Below, piece after piece: positions 13,525-24,818 of a stretch of 64,000 bases of DNA (position 1 is the first letter of the stretch; every line of letters starts with the position of its first letter). The notes under the pieces were generated by a model that saw nothing but the letters and a program-made list of their open reading frames with translations, had not been told where the DNA came from and ran no database searches. This DNA comes from Isoetes taiwanensis. Taxonomy: Eukaryota > Streptophyta > Lycopodiopsida > Isoetales > Isoetaceae. The stretch spans positions 26,038,863 to 26,102,862 of the forward strand of contig JAJEKV010000005.1 in assembly GCA_021234155.1 (NCBI GenBank), written 5' to 3'. The translations under genes and the position numbers were made by a program.

Positions 13525-13879
13525 AACTGCTTTATAGGACCGCCTTGAGGACGTCAAGGAAGGCTGCTTTGTGTTAGTCAGACCCGATGATGAGGATTGT
13601 CTCGTATGGTTGGGGATGGCACTCACTGAGGTTATTACCACCATGCTTGATGGGGAGGAGTTGCATCGTAGATTTCAAATTCAATATTGGGAGCCCATTG
13701 GGAAGCATAAGAAAGGCAAAACTAAAAGAACAGTACTCTGGCTGCCTGGAGAAATGATGGAAAAAAAACCCTGTTGTTCCTCAAAGGAGGGAATTGATAG
13801 AGTGTGTGGTGTGAGCATACCCTGCTTGTCACATTGCAAAAGACAAGATGCACAAGATCCCAAAGAGGGAAATAGATAA
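13525..13879 (+). pseudogene. Unassigned protein fragment, probably from a transposon gene
   Basis: An open frame runs through DRLEDVKEGCFVLVRPDDED, then WLGMALTEV and RFQIQYWEPIGKHKKG. The pattern of a V/LVRP entry, a WLG segment and a QYWEP segment recalls the small domain near the end of some plant DNA-transposon proteins, but I cannot name the family. Upstream, 13194-13457 has another open frame (FVLDLWRDDPNFHMRR) in a different phase, consistent with decay. Splice sites and a start codon are not evident. Confidence 0.3.
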
Positions 13880-14785
13880 AGCCATGAGCAAACTCTAGGC
13901 TTTAGTTGTGTGTAAATATTGTGAACATCCTCAACTGGTTGTTTGTAAATTTTGTGAGACAATATCATGAAACAATTCTTGTTGAATAATGCAAAAATCT
14001 AATAGAGATTAAAAGGAAAACTTAATTTTTTTACATCAGTCACACTTTACTAAATGAGTTCCAACCGTCAAAATAGGTCTCACTTTAATTATATGATGAT
14101 TTCTATTTGATTGATTATTAAGTCATGATGTTGATTGGGTTTGCAAGCAAATCGAATGAAAAAACGTCACAAATTGAGAGCAGAACTGGAGACTTATTTT
14201 ACAAAACATTTATTGGTCAATTTACAGATAGCTCACACAAGTTATAGCCACTGTAATCTGAGAACTGTAGTTGCTTCTGGAATAGGTCAGGTAAGAGACT
14301 TTATATATCTTAGACTCTTGAATTTTGCAACCAACCTTTTATGTTTGATAGCTAGGAACCCATATATTTGAGAGGATTGCCAAGATATTCTCTTGTTTTA
14401 TTTTCCTTGCTTTTGTGCATAAAGTAGATTTTGCATCTATACCTCATCTCCTTACCTTCAAATGACAAAGTTCTATGCTTAATTTTTTTTTCTTATTATT
14501 TTACTATCTAGAGGTTCTATTGAGTTTATTGGTATCGTTAGTAGTCATTAACCTATGTTCTAATCTGTTTGCTTTTTTGCTTTACTCGAGGCTTCATTTA
14601 CATTACATCGAATAAACACCTACATAGGCTAGAGTAGACATGCTGCAAAAGTTAAATAAGGTGCATATTTGCATTCTCTACTAATATGTGTTGCGTCTTG
14701 ATTGAATGTCATCAATCAAAAGGTCCTTTTAGCAATTAACATTTAAAAGTAGTATGTAGTACTATTTTTAAATGTTTGTGCATAC

Positions 14786-14839
14786 TGTTTGTCGAATCTT
14801 TACTAATGTGCATGTTTGTCGAATCTTTACTAATGTGCA
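14786..14839. repeat. Two tandem 27-bp units
   Basis: The unit starting TGTTTGTCGAATC occurs at 14786-14812 and again at 14813-14839 without a visible difference. Confidence 0.9.
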
Positions 14840-15181
14840 TGTGCACATTTATCTATGTCCAGAGATTTACCAATAGTATCTCTTAAGATACTTATCACAA
14901 CATATATAATCATACATCAACGTTAATTTGGGTGCACATGTCTATTCCAGCAATATTTTAACGCTTGGTTTTCGGCTTCGTGAATGGCTTCGTGAATTGA
15001 TAAACAAAAGGGATATATGGGCTATTCAAAACAGCTTGCGCAATTGCTGTCGACATATAAGCCCTAAGAAGATCTGCCGTTACTTCATCGATCCATCTAT
15101 GTCGGCATCCTCTTTCGCCATGGCTATGCCTTTTAAAACATCTAGTGCTCTGCCGGTGGACTAGGAATTGTGCCAGCAAGT

Positions 15182-15995
15182 GCAGTTCCAGCGCCAGATC
15201 TGTCTTTCTATATTCATATAGGATCTTTGGGATCGATTCCAGGCTCTGATGATCTGATCAAACTCAATATTCGAAGAGAGATTTTTGCAGCAAGAGGAAT
15301 CAGATAATGTAACTTGCCAGAGCTTGGCTATAGAGGTTCGATTGGAGTGCCAGGAAGCGAGAATTCCATGGAATCCAAGCTTTGGGAGTGCACAAGTTTG
15401 ATTTCTGAACAGGTTCTCAGTTTTGACATCTATTCATAGCTTATTTCTATCTATGTCAGGATGGCACTGTTATTTAATGGAAATTTGTAATAGCATATTG
15501 ATCCTTCAAATGTTCCGATATCTGATAGAACAAATTCACTTGCATTGCGCTTAATCGTTCTTAAGCTTCCAGATGGAAACAAATGCAAAAGATCAGAAGT
15601 CTTTGCTTAATCGTTGAGAATCTTTGAGGATCCAATTAGGTTCGTTTCTTTCACTCAATTGCAGTGTTTATTCTTAGCAGAAACTGAGAGATTTTTAATA
15701 GGTGCCATACACAAACAAACTGCAGCATCAACAGAGTGGATCTTAATAGGTCATTTAAATATCGTTAAAACAAATGCTTTGAGTGCTATGTACAATAATC
15801 CCTACTTGAAAAATGTGTGTCTTACTTTGCAAGCAGACTGGGAAGATCAAATGATACAAATTGTTCAACATTTATCTAAGGGCCTTTCTATTTCTCAGCC
15901 AACACTGGGGGTTTCTGATTCAATTAGAGCAGTGCTTGCCAAAGTTGCAATAAATGAAAAAGCCCAAGAATGCATCCATATCCACGAGTTTCTGT
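15182..15995 (+). other. Exon-like segments of an unrecognised plus-strand gene
   Basis: Three coding-looking blocks lie in series: 15200-15300 (GSLGSIPGSDDLIKLNIR), a short block near 15520-15600 (NSLALRLIVLKLPDGNK) and a longer one. The longest is bounded by a good acceptor (tcactcaattgcag ending at 15664) and a possible donor (gtgagt after 15995). It encodes about 110 residues including YLKNVCLTLQADWEDQMIQ and SISQPTLGVSDSIRAVLAK. I do not recognise the protein. Stop codons interrupt the first two blocks, so this may be a pseudogene. Confidence 0.35.
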
Positions 15996-16106
15996 GAGTT
16001 CAAACACCCTAATTTCCTTAATTATGGTCTTCTTAATCGCATATATAGACTACCACATGAGCATCATTACTCATATACAGAATCTTAGGTATCCAATATC
16101 CAATTT

Positions 16107-16217
16107 GGATTGGACCAAGTACTATCCCTTGGAGTAACACTATCCTTTTCTTCTCCAATTGGTTCTTGGATTGGACCAACTACTATCCCTTGGAATAATA
16201 CTATCATTTTCTTCTTC
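16107..16217. repeat. Diverged tandem duplication, 61-bp unit
   Basis: GGATTGGACCAAGTACTATCC at 16107 recurs as GGATTGGACCAACTACTATC at 16168, each followed by cccttgga and a ttttcttcttc tract. Confidence 0.85.
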
Positions 16218-16310
16218 TTCAATATGTATGCAAATATTTCTTTGAATAATTTAATGCAATTGCTATATCCAACATGCCAGACTCACTTCTATACACACAT
16301 AGGGTCGAGA

Positions 16311-16356
16311 AAGAGAAATGTTTGGGCGGCTTGGCCGCCGCGATAAATTTCTTGTA
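16311..16356 (-). repeat. GC-core palindromic motif, site 1
   Basis: The arms read AGAAATGTTTGGGCGGC and GCCGCCGCGATAAATTTCT around a short centre. The same motif lies in the opposite orientation at 49302-49349 and 63577-63623, with a half copy at 49149. See the finding on this repeat family. Confidence 0.7.
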
Positions 16357-17235
16357 TATATATTGGAGTTGCAATGCCGTTTATTTTCATATAGGTTGAA
16401 GAAACTTATGTAAGATTAGTTTTTAGATTGATTTCTTCATGCGAACGAAACAAAGTTGTGTTCATTGCATTTGTGATTTCAAAGGCAACACCGTTTGTGA
16501 ACAAAAAATAATGCATGATTGGACATGTAGGAAGATTTCCCAATGCCAAAGGCAAGGCTGAGAATGGAACTTAGGTAATGGCTATCTTACCTACTACTAA
16601 TGTCCTCCATACGATACTAGTTGCACCTTCAATGGATGCCTAGAAGTCACTGCAGTTGGCCCACCTTGAACATGTTCTTGAAGATTAGAACACATACAGA
16701 GGTTGCTAGAAACTAGATACTGTATAGCATCTAAGCCAGATGCAGTTGTTTCAACTGCAATGCACATGCAAAAGAATGTGCAAATTGAGAATCATTATAC
16801 AAATTGTTCTAGTGAGGCCAGCGAATGACCCGCTCTGACAACCATCTTGGAGACAATTTGCACAACAATTGGCAGGGTTAGGCAGGGAGCAATGGGAGGA
16901 TCCCCACATGGCCTTCTAGCTTGAAGATGACAAAGGGATGAGGTGGCAAGGCATGGGAGGATCTCACGAGCCTTTGGCACATTGTGGGACTTTAAAGGCC
17001 CACTTTTGAACTAAAAGGCATCAATCCTACCATTGGAGTATATTGATTTGTGGATTTGTGGGCTTCGTTAGCTACAGTTCAGTGCATCTGGCCTATCCTT
17101 CCCACTTGCAAGATTTTGGCGAGATTTTGGTTTCCTTTATTCTTTCCTCTTTTTCTTTTTTCCTTTATATCAGTCATCTGCTCCTTTGTGAAGAATCAAG
17201 CATCAGATTTCACGAAACTGTTTGTTAATTTGGCT

Positions 17236-17718
17236 ATGGAGGACTATTGCTCTAATCTACTGCCTGCACTTGTTCGGCTTTCCAGAACTGCAGAAATTCT
17301 GAGAACCAATGAGCGTTATAAGGCCATAAAATATGCTGCAGATTCCGCCCTTGCACTCAGCGCAGAGGGTTCTGGCTGGAGCAAAGCTCTCAAGGAGCAA
17401 TTAAGAAAATCCAGTGCAAAGATTTGTACAGGATCGAGGTTAAGAAAAAGCCAGAGGCCACAGTTTAGGAAGGCCAAATACCCAAAAAACATTCTGTCTT
17501 GTTCTCTCAAACGCAGGCTAAGGAGCAGAGTCTTTGGTGAATTTGAGACCAAGAATAAGAAGAGATTGTTTGAATTTAAAGTGAAAAGACTTCAGGGTGT
17601 AATTCCGGGAGGGAAACAGATGGACATTCCCTTTCTGCTGCATGAGACTGCTGGCTATTTGACTTTCTTAAAGCTGCAAGTTGGAGCACTCGAGTCTTTG
17701 TTGCTGCAGTCTATGTAA
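17236..17718 (+). CDS. IBH1/AIF-like atypical bHLH regulator, 160 aa
   Basis: The intronless frame begins MEDYCSN. A longer upstream frame from 17050 is open, but its hydrophobic leader (FFPLFLFSF) looks like untranslated sequence, so I chose 17236. Residues 8-60 match the conserved N-terminal segment of the IBH1/AIF family (LLPALVRL, then RYKAIKYAADSALALS and GWSKAL). Residues about 115-155 form the HLH: RLQGVIPGGKQMD, loop, then FLLHETAGYLTFLKLQV. A basic stretch (SLKRRLRSR) precedes it, but the Glu and Arg of a DNA-binding basic region are absent. Family members are nuclear proteins that dimerise with growth-promoting bHLH factors and usually block them, limiting cell elongation in brassinosteroid signalling. 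Target partners cannot be told from sequence. The broken twin lies at 817-1298. Confidence 0.82.
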   Translation: MEDYCSNLLPALVRLSRTAEILRTNERYKAIKYAADSALALSAEGSGWSKALKEQLRKSSAKICTGSRLRKSQRPQFRKAKYPKNILSCSLKRRLRSRVFGEFETKNKKRLFEFKVKRLQGVIPGGKQMDIPFLLHETAGYLTFLKLQVGALESLLLQSM

Positions 17719-18738
17719 GTTTAAACTTAAAAAAAAAAATGTTTGTTTTATGGCTGTAGACTTCCAAAGCCAAACGATGCGCTTCTTTCATGTCACAACT
17801 TTGGAAGGCATATTATTCTTTTAAAGATTGATGATAGCAGTTGCAAAAATTAATGTTACAATCATTGTGAGGGTTGCATTATTTAGCTAGAAATTGTAAA
17901 ATTACTACATACTAGTAAGGGGTGCCTAGCGTTGCTGGACATAGATACCAGTCAACCCTTTTAATTTGGGATTTTCCGAAAGCACTGGCTGGATTTTAAG
18001 TTGATATTCATTTGGCATGCCCTCTATAACAAAATAGTGCTACATAGCTATGGCCAAATGACTTGCTACATCGCATATAAGGAAACATGAATACCATTCA
18101 TGCCTTGCGAATTTGTATGTTGTGATTTTTGCAATAATGTCCTATGGGTGGGGTTCAGGTACATACTAGTAGGCAAGGATGTAAAAATACTCAAAGAAGT
18201 GTTTGTTTAATTGGGTTTTTTGTCATATACAAAATTATGGCTAAGATCCCACGTATAACTCAAGGTTGATATGCCAAATTGTAAGGGTTTGAATTTTGTA
18301 TAGAGTTTATGTGGGCATACTATGTGAATTGCGTATTTGGTTGTACATAGAGCACATGTTTTATTGGTATTAAAGGTGGAATTTAGTTCTTTAATGGTAG
18401 ACGTTTTAATGATGAGTTACTTGTTCGAGGGATATGATTTTGCAAAGTATCATCTATATGAGACCAACTTTGCTTTGTAACGCATAGTCTAATGTTTGAC
18501 TGCTTTTCTCGAACATATTGTGCAATTCAAGGTCATACATTTCCATTCACCTCATTGTTCATTTGGGTTGAATTTTTGCATTGATTGTATAAATAAGCAA
18601 TGCCATATTGGGAGTGTCATCAAACTACAGTGGCATCTAGATGTTTTACCAAAATTTTAAAGCCCCATATTAGTATTTGTAAAGTGTATCGAACTATTCA
18701 ATGGTCTCATGACCTTGTAAATGCATGTATGCATAGAA

Positions 18739-18768
18739 GGAAGGAAGGAAGTTTATTTTAACGTCAAA
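18739..18768 (-). mobile_element. 30-base insertion in copy B, probably a bare LINE 3' tail
   Basis: Copy A lacks these bases at the equivalent site. On the minus strand the insertion reads GACGTTAAAATAAACTTCC followed by CTTCCTTCC. The GACGTTAAAA block is also the 3' end of the element at 28741-30060 and of the relic ending near 43605, where it is followed by other short simple repeats. A severely 5'-truncated retroposition event fits; a target-site duplication is not clear. Confidence 0.5.
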
Positions 18769-19711
18769 TATGCTTTGAATAGCCTTTGTCAAATGGGTGA
18801 CGCATTATTCAATGGTTCTTATGTAGGTTGTTAAGTTGTAGTGGACCCATTGCAATTTGTTTGGTGGAATAGTATTCAATTACCTAGATTGTTTATTAGT
18901 TTGTTGGCATGTGTACTAAGTTTGTTGGCATGTACAATGAAGTCTACATTACGAAAAGAGGTGGAAATGATTTCACATCCTTTGTACAAATCACATACAA
19001 ATTACGTGACTACACTCCAAAGCTTTTAGCATTACGATATTGTACCTTCTAGTTGTACAACACTTAAGAAGACTTTGCAATAACAAAATAAAACGACTAT
19101 GTTGAATATGTGAGCTATGATGAAAGTCCTATTTTCACTTAGTGAGGACATGGAATGATAAATTTGACATACTTTTAACATGGACTTCCAAACCTATGCG
19201 ACTGAAGTTAGTAATGTTTCTAGTCCTCTAGATAAAGGATAAGTGATTGATATAGGAAGAGAAGTATAGGGCCTGTCTAAAGTTCTGGAAAGATAAGTCG
19301 AGCTTAGTCACCTTAGTGATCAATTTCATGTGGTCACAGAAATAAATGTTGGGCTCAACATGAATATGACCTCCAAGCCATATAAGATTAACAATCATTA
19401 AATAATAAGCATCGAGAGCCCAAATATCGTATATATCATTATCCCTTGGAATAGTTACATAATCAAATCATATGTCCTTGTGAACCTAGAGTAAGAAGCA
19501 AGCTTTATCACTCGGTAACAACCCACAAAAAAATAATAGCACACATAGCAATATATGGAGTTGGGAACTGAGGATTAATTCAAGGATTTTACTTTTACAA
19601 CATGCTGATCCATTCCAGAAATTGAATAATTATCACATATGATTAACTAAAGATTGAATCAAAGCCTTAGAATAGCAACTAGAGCTTCGTAATGATGCTA
19701 GCAGCCCAGAA

Positions 19712-20462
19712 AATATAGTGGACATAGTTGATCTGCAAGTGCAAAAGAGGTTCCCATATATTGCAAGTGGAGCTTGCTTCATTGTGGATCTTACCTTTTC
19801 TGCAAAAGAATGCCCAGAATGCATGATTTGTTCCCACATGTCATCTGCCTTAAAAATGTAGTTGCATGCTCCCAAGACCTAAAACAAAACATTGCAGTGC
19901 CCGTCGAAGGCTATCTATAGCAACTCTATGTTGGATTTGGACAACAGATTTAAACTCTTACCTGTTGATGCAACAAAAAAATTGATTATAGGAGATCCAT
20001 TGGTGCAAAAAATCTGTGAATTGTCTCTCCTGCTTTGAGTTGCACTGGCATGCAACCACGTTTAACAGAAAATCATTGCACGATAGAGTATCCTGCATGT
20101 TGCAAATCAGTTAGATGCACAGAATCATGTGGTGGCCATGACCACTATTGTTTTGACTTCTAGTTACTAATGCCTTTGGTTGAAAATGCACTTCTAGGAA
20201 GCTAGAGATAAGCGTACATGAAAAGAACCTCTTTCTCTCGAATCACTGGCCACATCCTTGGACATCACACAACTCAGATATGCTCCATAATGGTCCAGAA
20301 TTATAAGATACATGGCAAATCCTTGAAAGGGCTTGGCTTTGGTAACAACCATTTATTGATCACATACCTGACTTCCTTGCTCTAATAAACAACCTTCAAA
20401 CAACCCATGGAAATTCAGAAAAGCATAGATATAAAAAGCCTTTCTCTTTCCTTCACCTAAAG
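19712..20462 (-). pseudogene. Exon-like segments of an unrecognised host gene, cut at its 3' side
   Basis: On the minus strand a series of splice-bounded segments encodes GEGKRKAFYIYAFLNFHG (about 20370-20462, donor gtatgtg), an AMYLIILDHYGAYLSCVM segment (about 20229-20300), SCNDFLLNVVACQCNSKQ (19962-20092), VLGACNYIFKADDMWEQIM (19795-19878) and finally INYVHYIF (from 19732). The last block stops at the edge of direct repeat copy B at 19711. The protein is not one I know. Upstream sequence is interrupted by a tandem duplication and by the Ty3 element at 20637-28055. The gene is probably dead in this copy. Confidence 0.42.
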
Positions 20463-20636
20463 CTTCTCACCACTGATTATCAATGACGCTGGCATGGTTC
20501 TGATGCCTGCACTGCCTAGCCTTGTTATGGAGTCAATTTGTTTATATATGATTCCTCCCCCTTTCCTTCACCTAAAGCTTCTCACTTTTAATTCTCCATG
20601 ATGCTTGGCATAGTTCTGATCACTGCACTATCTAAC
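20446..20636. repeat. Tandem duplication of about 115 bp, second unit split by the Ty3 insertion
   Basis: CTTTCCTTCACCTAAAGCTT occurs at 20446-20465 and at 20561-20580. The remainder of the second unit resumes after the Ty3 element: ctaaccttgtcatggagtcc at 28056 matches ctagccttgttatggagtc near 20515. This fixes the insertion site independently of the TSD. Confidence 0.85.
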
Positions 20637-20972
20637 TGTTGGGGTGGTCACCACTCACCACACTTGTCACCACTAACCACACTCACCACTATTGAGGTGG
20701 TATAGAGGATAGTATACCGTATATGGAGTGATGTACGCACATGCACGCGTGCAGGATATTTGCACGTATCCATGATGAGCATTGTATTATCTGAGCAGAG
20801 AAGAGAGAGAGAAGAAGAGAGAGAGAGACGGTGTATGGGGAGAGAGTATTTTCATTGATCTAGCTATGGAGATGATGATTCTTTGTGTTGTGCATTGCCT
20901 TGATCTGATAGATTGAGCTTGGATTGTTGGGTTTTTCATCCTTCTTGCAAGGTTAGAGTTCAAGCTCTAACA
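20637..20972 (+). repeat. 5' LTR of the Ty3 element
   Basis: It begins with alternating cac/cca-rich sequence and contains a GAGAGAGAAGAAGAGAGAG purine tract near 20799-20830. It differs from the 3' LTR at only two positions that I can see (GTGTATGG against GTATATGG, and TTCAAGCTC against TTCAGGCTC), about 99.4% identity. Confidence 0.96.
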
Positions 20973-20975
20973 ATT

Positions 20976-20990
20976 TGGCGACCACGGTGG
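20976..20990 (+). promoter_or_regulatory. Putative primer binding site
   Basis: TGGCGACCACGGTGG starts 3 bases after the 5' LTR, where minus-strand DNA synthesis is primed. It begins TGG, as expected for pairing with a tRNA CCA end, and implies a tRNA ending GGTCGCCA. I could not assign the tRNA. Its complement reappears next to the 3' LTR. Confidence 0.65.
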
Positions 20991-21163
20991 CTCGACAGAC
21001 CATTGATCGGCAAGAATTTCCATTGAAAAAGGAGTTGTTACCATTGGTATTGGTGATCGTCGGTAAAGAACGACACCATTGTGAAAGGAGCAATTTCTTG
21101 TGTGAAGGGGATTTTGCCGTAATTGATTTGTGGAGTAGAATTTGACAAGGGGAGCATAGTTTT

Positions 21164-23348
21164 ATGCCCAAGGGAAGTAAGAAGGATATCCCACCAAGCT
21201 CCATCGTAACAAGAAGGGGACCGGTGAGTCAATCTTTGGGCTCAAAATTGCATCAAGATTCAATCTCGTTTTCAGATTTGGGAGCAGATCTGGGGTCTAA
21301 TTCTCAGATCCAGGAGGTTTTGATTCCATTTACCGATCTAGAAGATAATCCAATTTCGTTTTTCAAATTGAAGGGAGATTCAATTTCGTTTTTCCAATTT
21401 CGAGAAACCCAAGAAGAGGCAGAGATGGCTGTATTACCACCTATGGTATGGGGTTTTCAGACAATGGGCATTCCAAAGTTTGATGATCTGGTGGATCGGG
21501 ATCCTTTGAAGCATATTGTGAAGTTTGAGAGGTATTGCCAGCAATGTAAGTTACCGGCTGCTTTGGTTTCAGAGTTCTTTGCAAGATTCAGTGGAGGAAT
21601 GGGCACAAACTCAGCCAGATACCATGACATATCAGGAATTAAAGGAAGCTTTCATTGCTAATTATCAAGAAGTTCATGGTAAGGATAAGACTATGGAAAG
21701 GTGGACAAATTTTACACAAAAGGAAGATGAATCAATTAGAGAGTATAATCAAAGGTACATTGCGGTTCTCAAAGCCGTGGTTCATTGGAAGATTGCAAGG
21801 AATGATGAAATGGATATTCAATGGTATGTGAAGGGGCTAAAACGAGCTATTGCTCATAAGGTGAAGGCCAAACAGCCTACAACATTACTAGAGGCACAAA
21901 AGTATGCTCTCAAGGCTGAAGATAAGCTGGGATACATTCATGAAGTTGCTGCTCCAGAGCATAAAACAGAGGATAGTGCAGCCAAGATTTCTAAGCTTAC
22001 AATTGGTGAGAAGCCAAGGGAGGTGCAGTTTCTTACTTGTGAGTATTGTGGGTCTATTGGACATTCTGATACTACATGTAGATTGCTGAAATTCTGCTCA
22101 AGATGCCAGATAAAGGGCCATAATGATCAAGAATGTAGGGAGAAGAGATTCTTTGAGAGGGCCAATCCGGTATTTGCTGTTATGCAACAAACACCACCTA
22201 TTCCTATTCAACCAATGCAAGCAGCACCTATCATACCACAAGTTCCAATGATGGCACAAGCTCCAATTGCTCAACAAGCTCCAATGGGTTCCACACAAAT
22301 GGTGCAGCCAAAACAGGGATGGTATCCAAGTAAGGCTCATTTATATTGCAAGCTATGTGATAAATTCAAGCATGATGAGACTACTTGTTGGAAAATTCAT
22401 GGAAAACCGGAATGGGCAACCAACAAGTATCCACCAAAGCAGCAAATGTTTGAATCAGTACCTCTTCCTAATAATGATGTTCGCATTCAAGATGCAAAGT
22501 ACATTGATAATCCTCAAGTTAAGGCTCTTATTGAGGAGCTTAAGAAGCAAGAGAAGGCAAAATCAGTAGTCAATTGTGGATTCGTTGAGGTAGACAGTGA
22601 CCCATTTCAGCAAGAAGAAGAGATTGGAGAAGTAAATGCGGTTACAAGATCACAAAAAATGGTGCAAGGACCAAGAGTAGTGCCAATTGTGGAGAAGACT
22701 AAGACCTCTTTTCCAAAGGCTTTGAAGGAACAAGCTTTGAAGGTGTCAGCACCTAAGAAGGTGCAATTCAATGTGCTGCCCACAGAACAGTTTCAGTCTA
22801 TAGAAGAAAATCAGCCCATAGTGATGCCTCCTATGGTGGATGAAGAAGTTCAAAATGAAGATGATGTGATCAGCCAAGTTTTGGCCACTAAAGTTACACT
22901 TACTCTTGAGCAATTGATGCATTATTCTCCAAATTTGTTGCAAGAGTTAGGGGGAAGAACAAAATCAGAAATTTCAGTCCAACAAATCATATCAAATGAT
23001 ACCAACAAGAGTAGAATGGTGCCACCAGCCCGGCAATCCAAGGATCCTGGGCCATTTCTTTGTGATGTGAGTATTAATGGATATCTAATCAAAGAGGCCA
23101 ACATAGACACCGGCAGTGGAGTGAATGTAATGCCTTACCATATAATGCTTCAAGTTGGATTGAAAATGATGGAACCAACAACTATGATGCTCAAAGCATT
23201 CAATCAAATGAAGGTGCAGCCTATGGGAGTCATAAGAAATGTCTTATGCAAGGTCTATGAGGTGGAAGCAATCTTGGATTTCATGGTTTTGAAATTTCCA
23301 GAGAGTGTGCATGCTGAAACTTATACTTTGTTGCTGAGTCGTACATGA
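21164..23348 (+). pseudogene. Ty3 gag and protease region, frameshifted
   Basis: The frame begins MPKGSKKDIPPSS. Capsid sequence (KFERYCQQCKL) shifts frame near 21590 and continues as DSVEEWAQTQPDTMTYQELK and YVKGLKRAIAHKVKAKQP. The nucleocapsid has three CCHC knuckles: CEYCGSIGHSDTTC, CSRCQIKGHNDQEC and CKLCDKFKHDETTC. A Met/Pro/Gln-rich linker separates the second from the third. Retropepsin follows with FLCDVSINGYLIKEANIDTG (catalytic Asp in DTGS) near residue 520 of this frame. The frame stops with TGA at 23346-23348 in a context where a Trp codon is expected, so this is probably a point mutation. Gag packages element RNA and the protease would cut the polyprotein. Confidence 0.9.
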
Positions 23349-24806
23349 TTAGATGCCGTACAAGCTGAGACTTCATGGAGGAAGCGTGAAATGAACATCT
23401 TTCAAGGGGAACACAAGGTTACTATAGATCATCCTCTGAAATCAGCAAAATGTACCTTTCTTTGCAGTCCTTCTTTGAGCAGCCCGCAGTTAGAAATCAG
23501 CAAAGAGAATGCTATGGTGTCAGGGCAGCAAGGTCTTAGTTGTTTTCATGTTTTGGAAGTGGGTGATAAGGAAGATAAGACTTTGTACAAGTGGTTAAAA
23601 GGTACCCAAATTTCAGAAATATGTCATTTACAGCAGCAAGTTGCAAATAAGTATATCCAAAGACTTGAAAGTATTGGTGAAGGTGAGTTACAAGAGACTC
23701 TTGTAAACATGCAGGAGGAGTCCATTCAAAGACCCATTGGGGAGACTTTATTTCAGCAAGGTATTGATCAAGATCAAGTGGAGATGTTGATTTTGACATC
23801 AAGCATGGATGGGGCCAACAGAAATCAGCCCACTATGGAAGGACAAATGTATTTTGATGGTGCATTCTCTAAACTCAAGAATTATGGAGGTGTAGGAGTC
23901 TTTCTGATATATGGGCATAAGAAGGAGATTGTTACATTGAGTATACCATGCAATGCAAGTAGTAATAATGAGGCTGAATATCATGCACTTATTCAAGGGA
24001 TGACTTTGGCAAAAGAGAAGCATGTTGATTGTTTGACTATTTTTGGAGACTCTTTGTTGGTGTGTCAACAACTTATGGATCAAGTTCAGGTTTTAAGTGC
24101 TAATTTGAGAGGCTTATATCAACAAGCCATGGATTTGAAGTCATGTTTTCAGCAATGCATTGTGATACATGTTCCAAGGGAACAAAACAGTGTGGCGGAT
24201 GCTTTAGCACAATCGGCAATGGTGCAAGCAGCTTGGTGGCATGCGCACATTCTGGAGAATGAGGTAAATCATATCAGTCCATGTTCATCACAGTCACCAC
24301 CACATTCACCACAGTCATCACCTGCACCACATTCACTACCGTCACCACATTCACCACAGTCACCACATTCATCACTGTCATCACATTCACCACATTCATC
24401 ACTGTCACCACATTCACCACAATCACCACATTCACCACATTCGTCATTGTCACCACATTCACCACATTCATCACATTCGTCCTTGTCACCACGTTCACCA
24501 CATTCATTACAGTCACCACATTCAGTCAAGAACATTAATATTTCTCAAGGAAATCAAGAAGAATTGGTTACTGTTGGAGGCGATCTTACTCAAGAGGAGG
24601 AACGTGATTTGATATCTTTGTTAAGAGAATTCAGGGATGTTTTGGCAAGAAATTACAAAGAATTGAAAGGCATTCCACCGGAGGTTGTGGTTCATACCAT
24701 TGATTTGAAACAAGGATCAAAACCAGTCCAACAAGCTCAAAGGAGAATGAGTCCAGCGATAGAGGAGCAAGTAAAGGTTGAAGTCATGAAGCTTTTGGAG
24801 GCATAA
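23349..24806 (+). pseudogene. Plant-type RNase H and Ser-Pro-His linker upstream of RT
   Basis: This segment lies in the same frame as gag-protease, after the 23346 stop. It carries an RNase H domain at about 23847-24220: FDGAFSK (first Asp), NNEAEYHALIQGM (Glu), FGDSLLVCQQL (second Asp) and NSVADALAQS (last Asp), so the DEDD set is complete. A repeat-rich linker of Ser, Pro and His follows (24281-24530). The start of the RT module comes next (LISLLREFRDVLARNYKELK, then VHTIDLKQGSKPVQQ). A TAA at 24804-24806 interrupts KLLEA before FIVPVPNSDW. RNase H removes the RNA strand during reverse transcription. Confidence 0.88.
24281..24530 (+). repeat. CCACATTCA/CCACAGTCA coding minisatellite
   Basis: About 250 bp of 9-base variants (CCACATTCA, CCACAGTCA, TCATCACTG) encode repeated PHS, PQS and SSL triplets. 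The array is in frame with the RNase H and RT domains and leaves the frame open. Confidence 0.93.
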
Positions 24807-24818
24807 TTTATTGTACCA

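Larger units (their letters stand above)
10879..15180. other. Mostly non-coding, with the LINE tail and fragment above
   Basis: Apart from the two relics listed, I find no supported gene. Between 11830 and 12230 the phrases tcgagaa, gggtgagg and ggttagtc recur at irregular spacing, suggesting a decayed satellite-like repeat. The remainder is AT-rich with short open frames only. Confidence 0.45.
16427..19711 (+). repeat. 3.3-kb direct repeat, copy B
   Basis: This is the full-length partner of 1-3264. It matches from attgatttcttcatgcg to GCAGCCCAGAA and differs from copy A by scattered single bases, several clustered differences in the first 1.1 kb, and a 30-base insertion at 18739-18768. Its right edge abuts exon-like minus-strand sequence of another gene, so the duplication junction seems to cut into that gene. 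Confidence 0.93.

Noticed and set aside
1-19711. The 3.3-kb direct repeats as LTRs of one giant retrotransposon
   Set aside because: No TG...CA ends, PBS or purine tract are visible at the inner edges, and the Ty3 fragments between them belong to different, older elements in opposite orientations. A segmental duplication is simpler, though the left edge is outside the window.
24269-24538. Long open frames on the opposite strand of the Ser-Pro-His repeat
   Set aside because: They arise from the 9-base repeat having no stops in several frames. The plus-strand frame is the one continuous with RNase H and RT.
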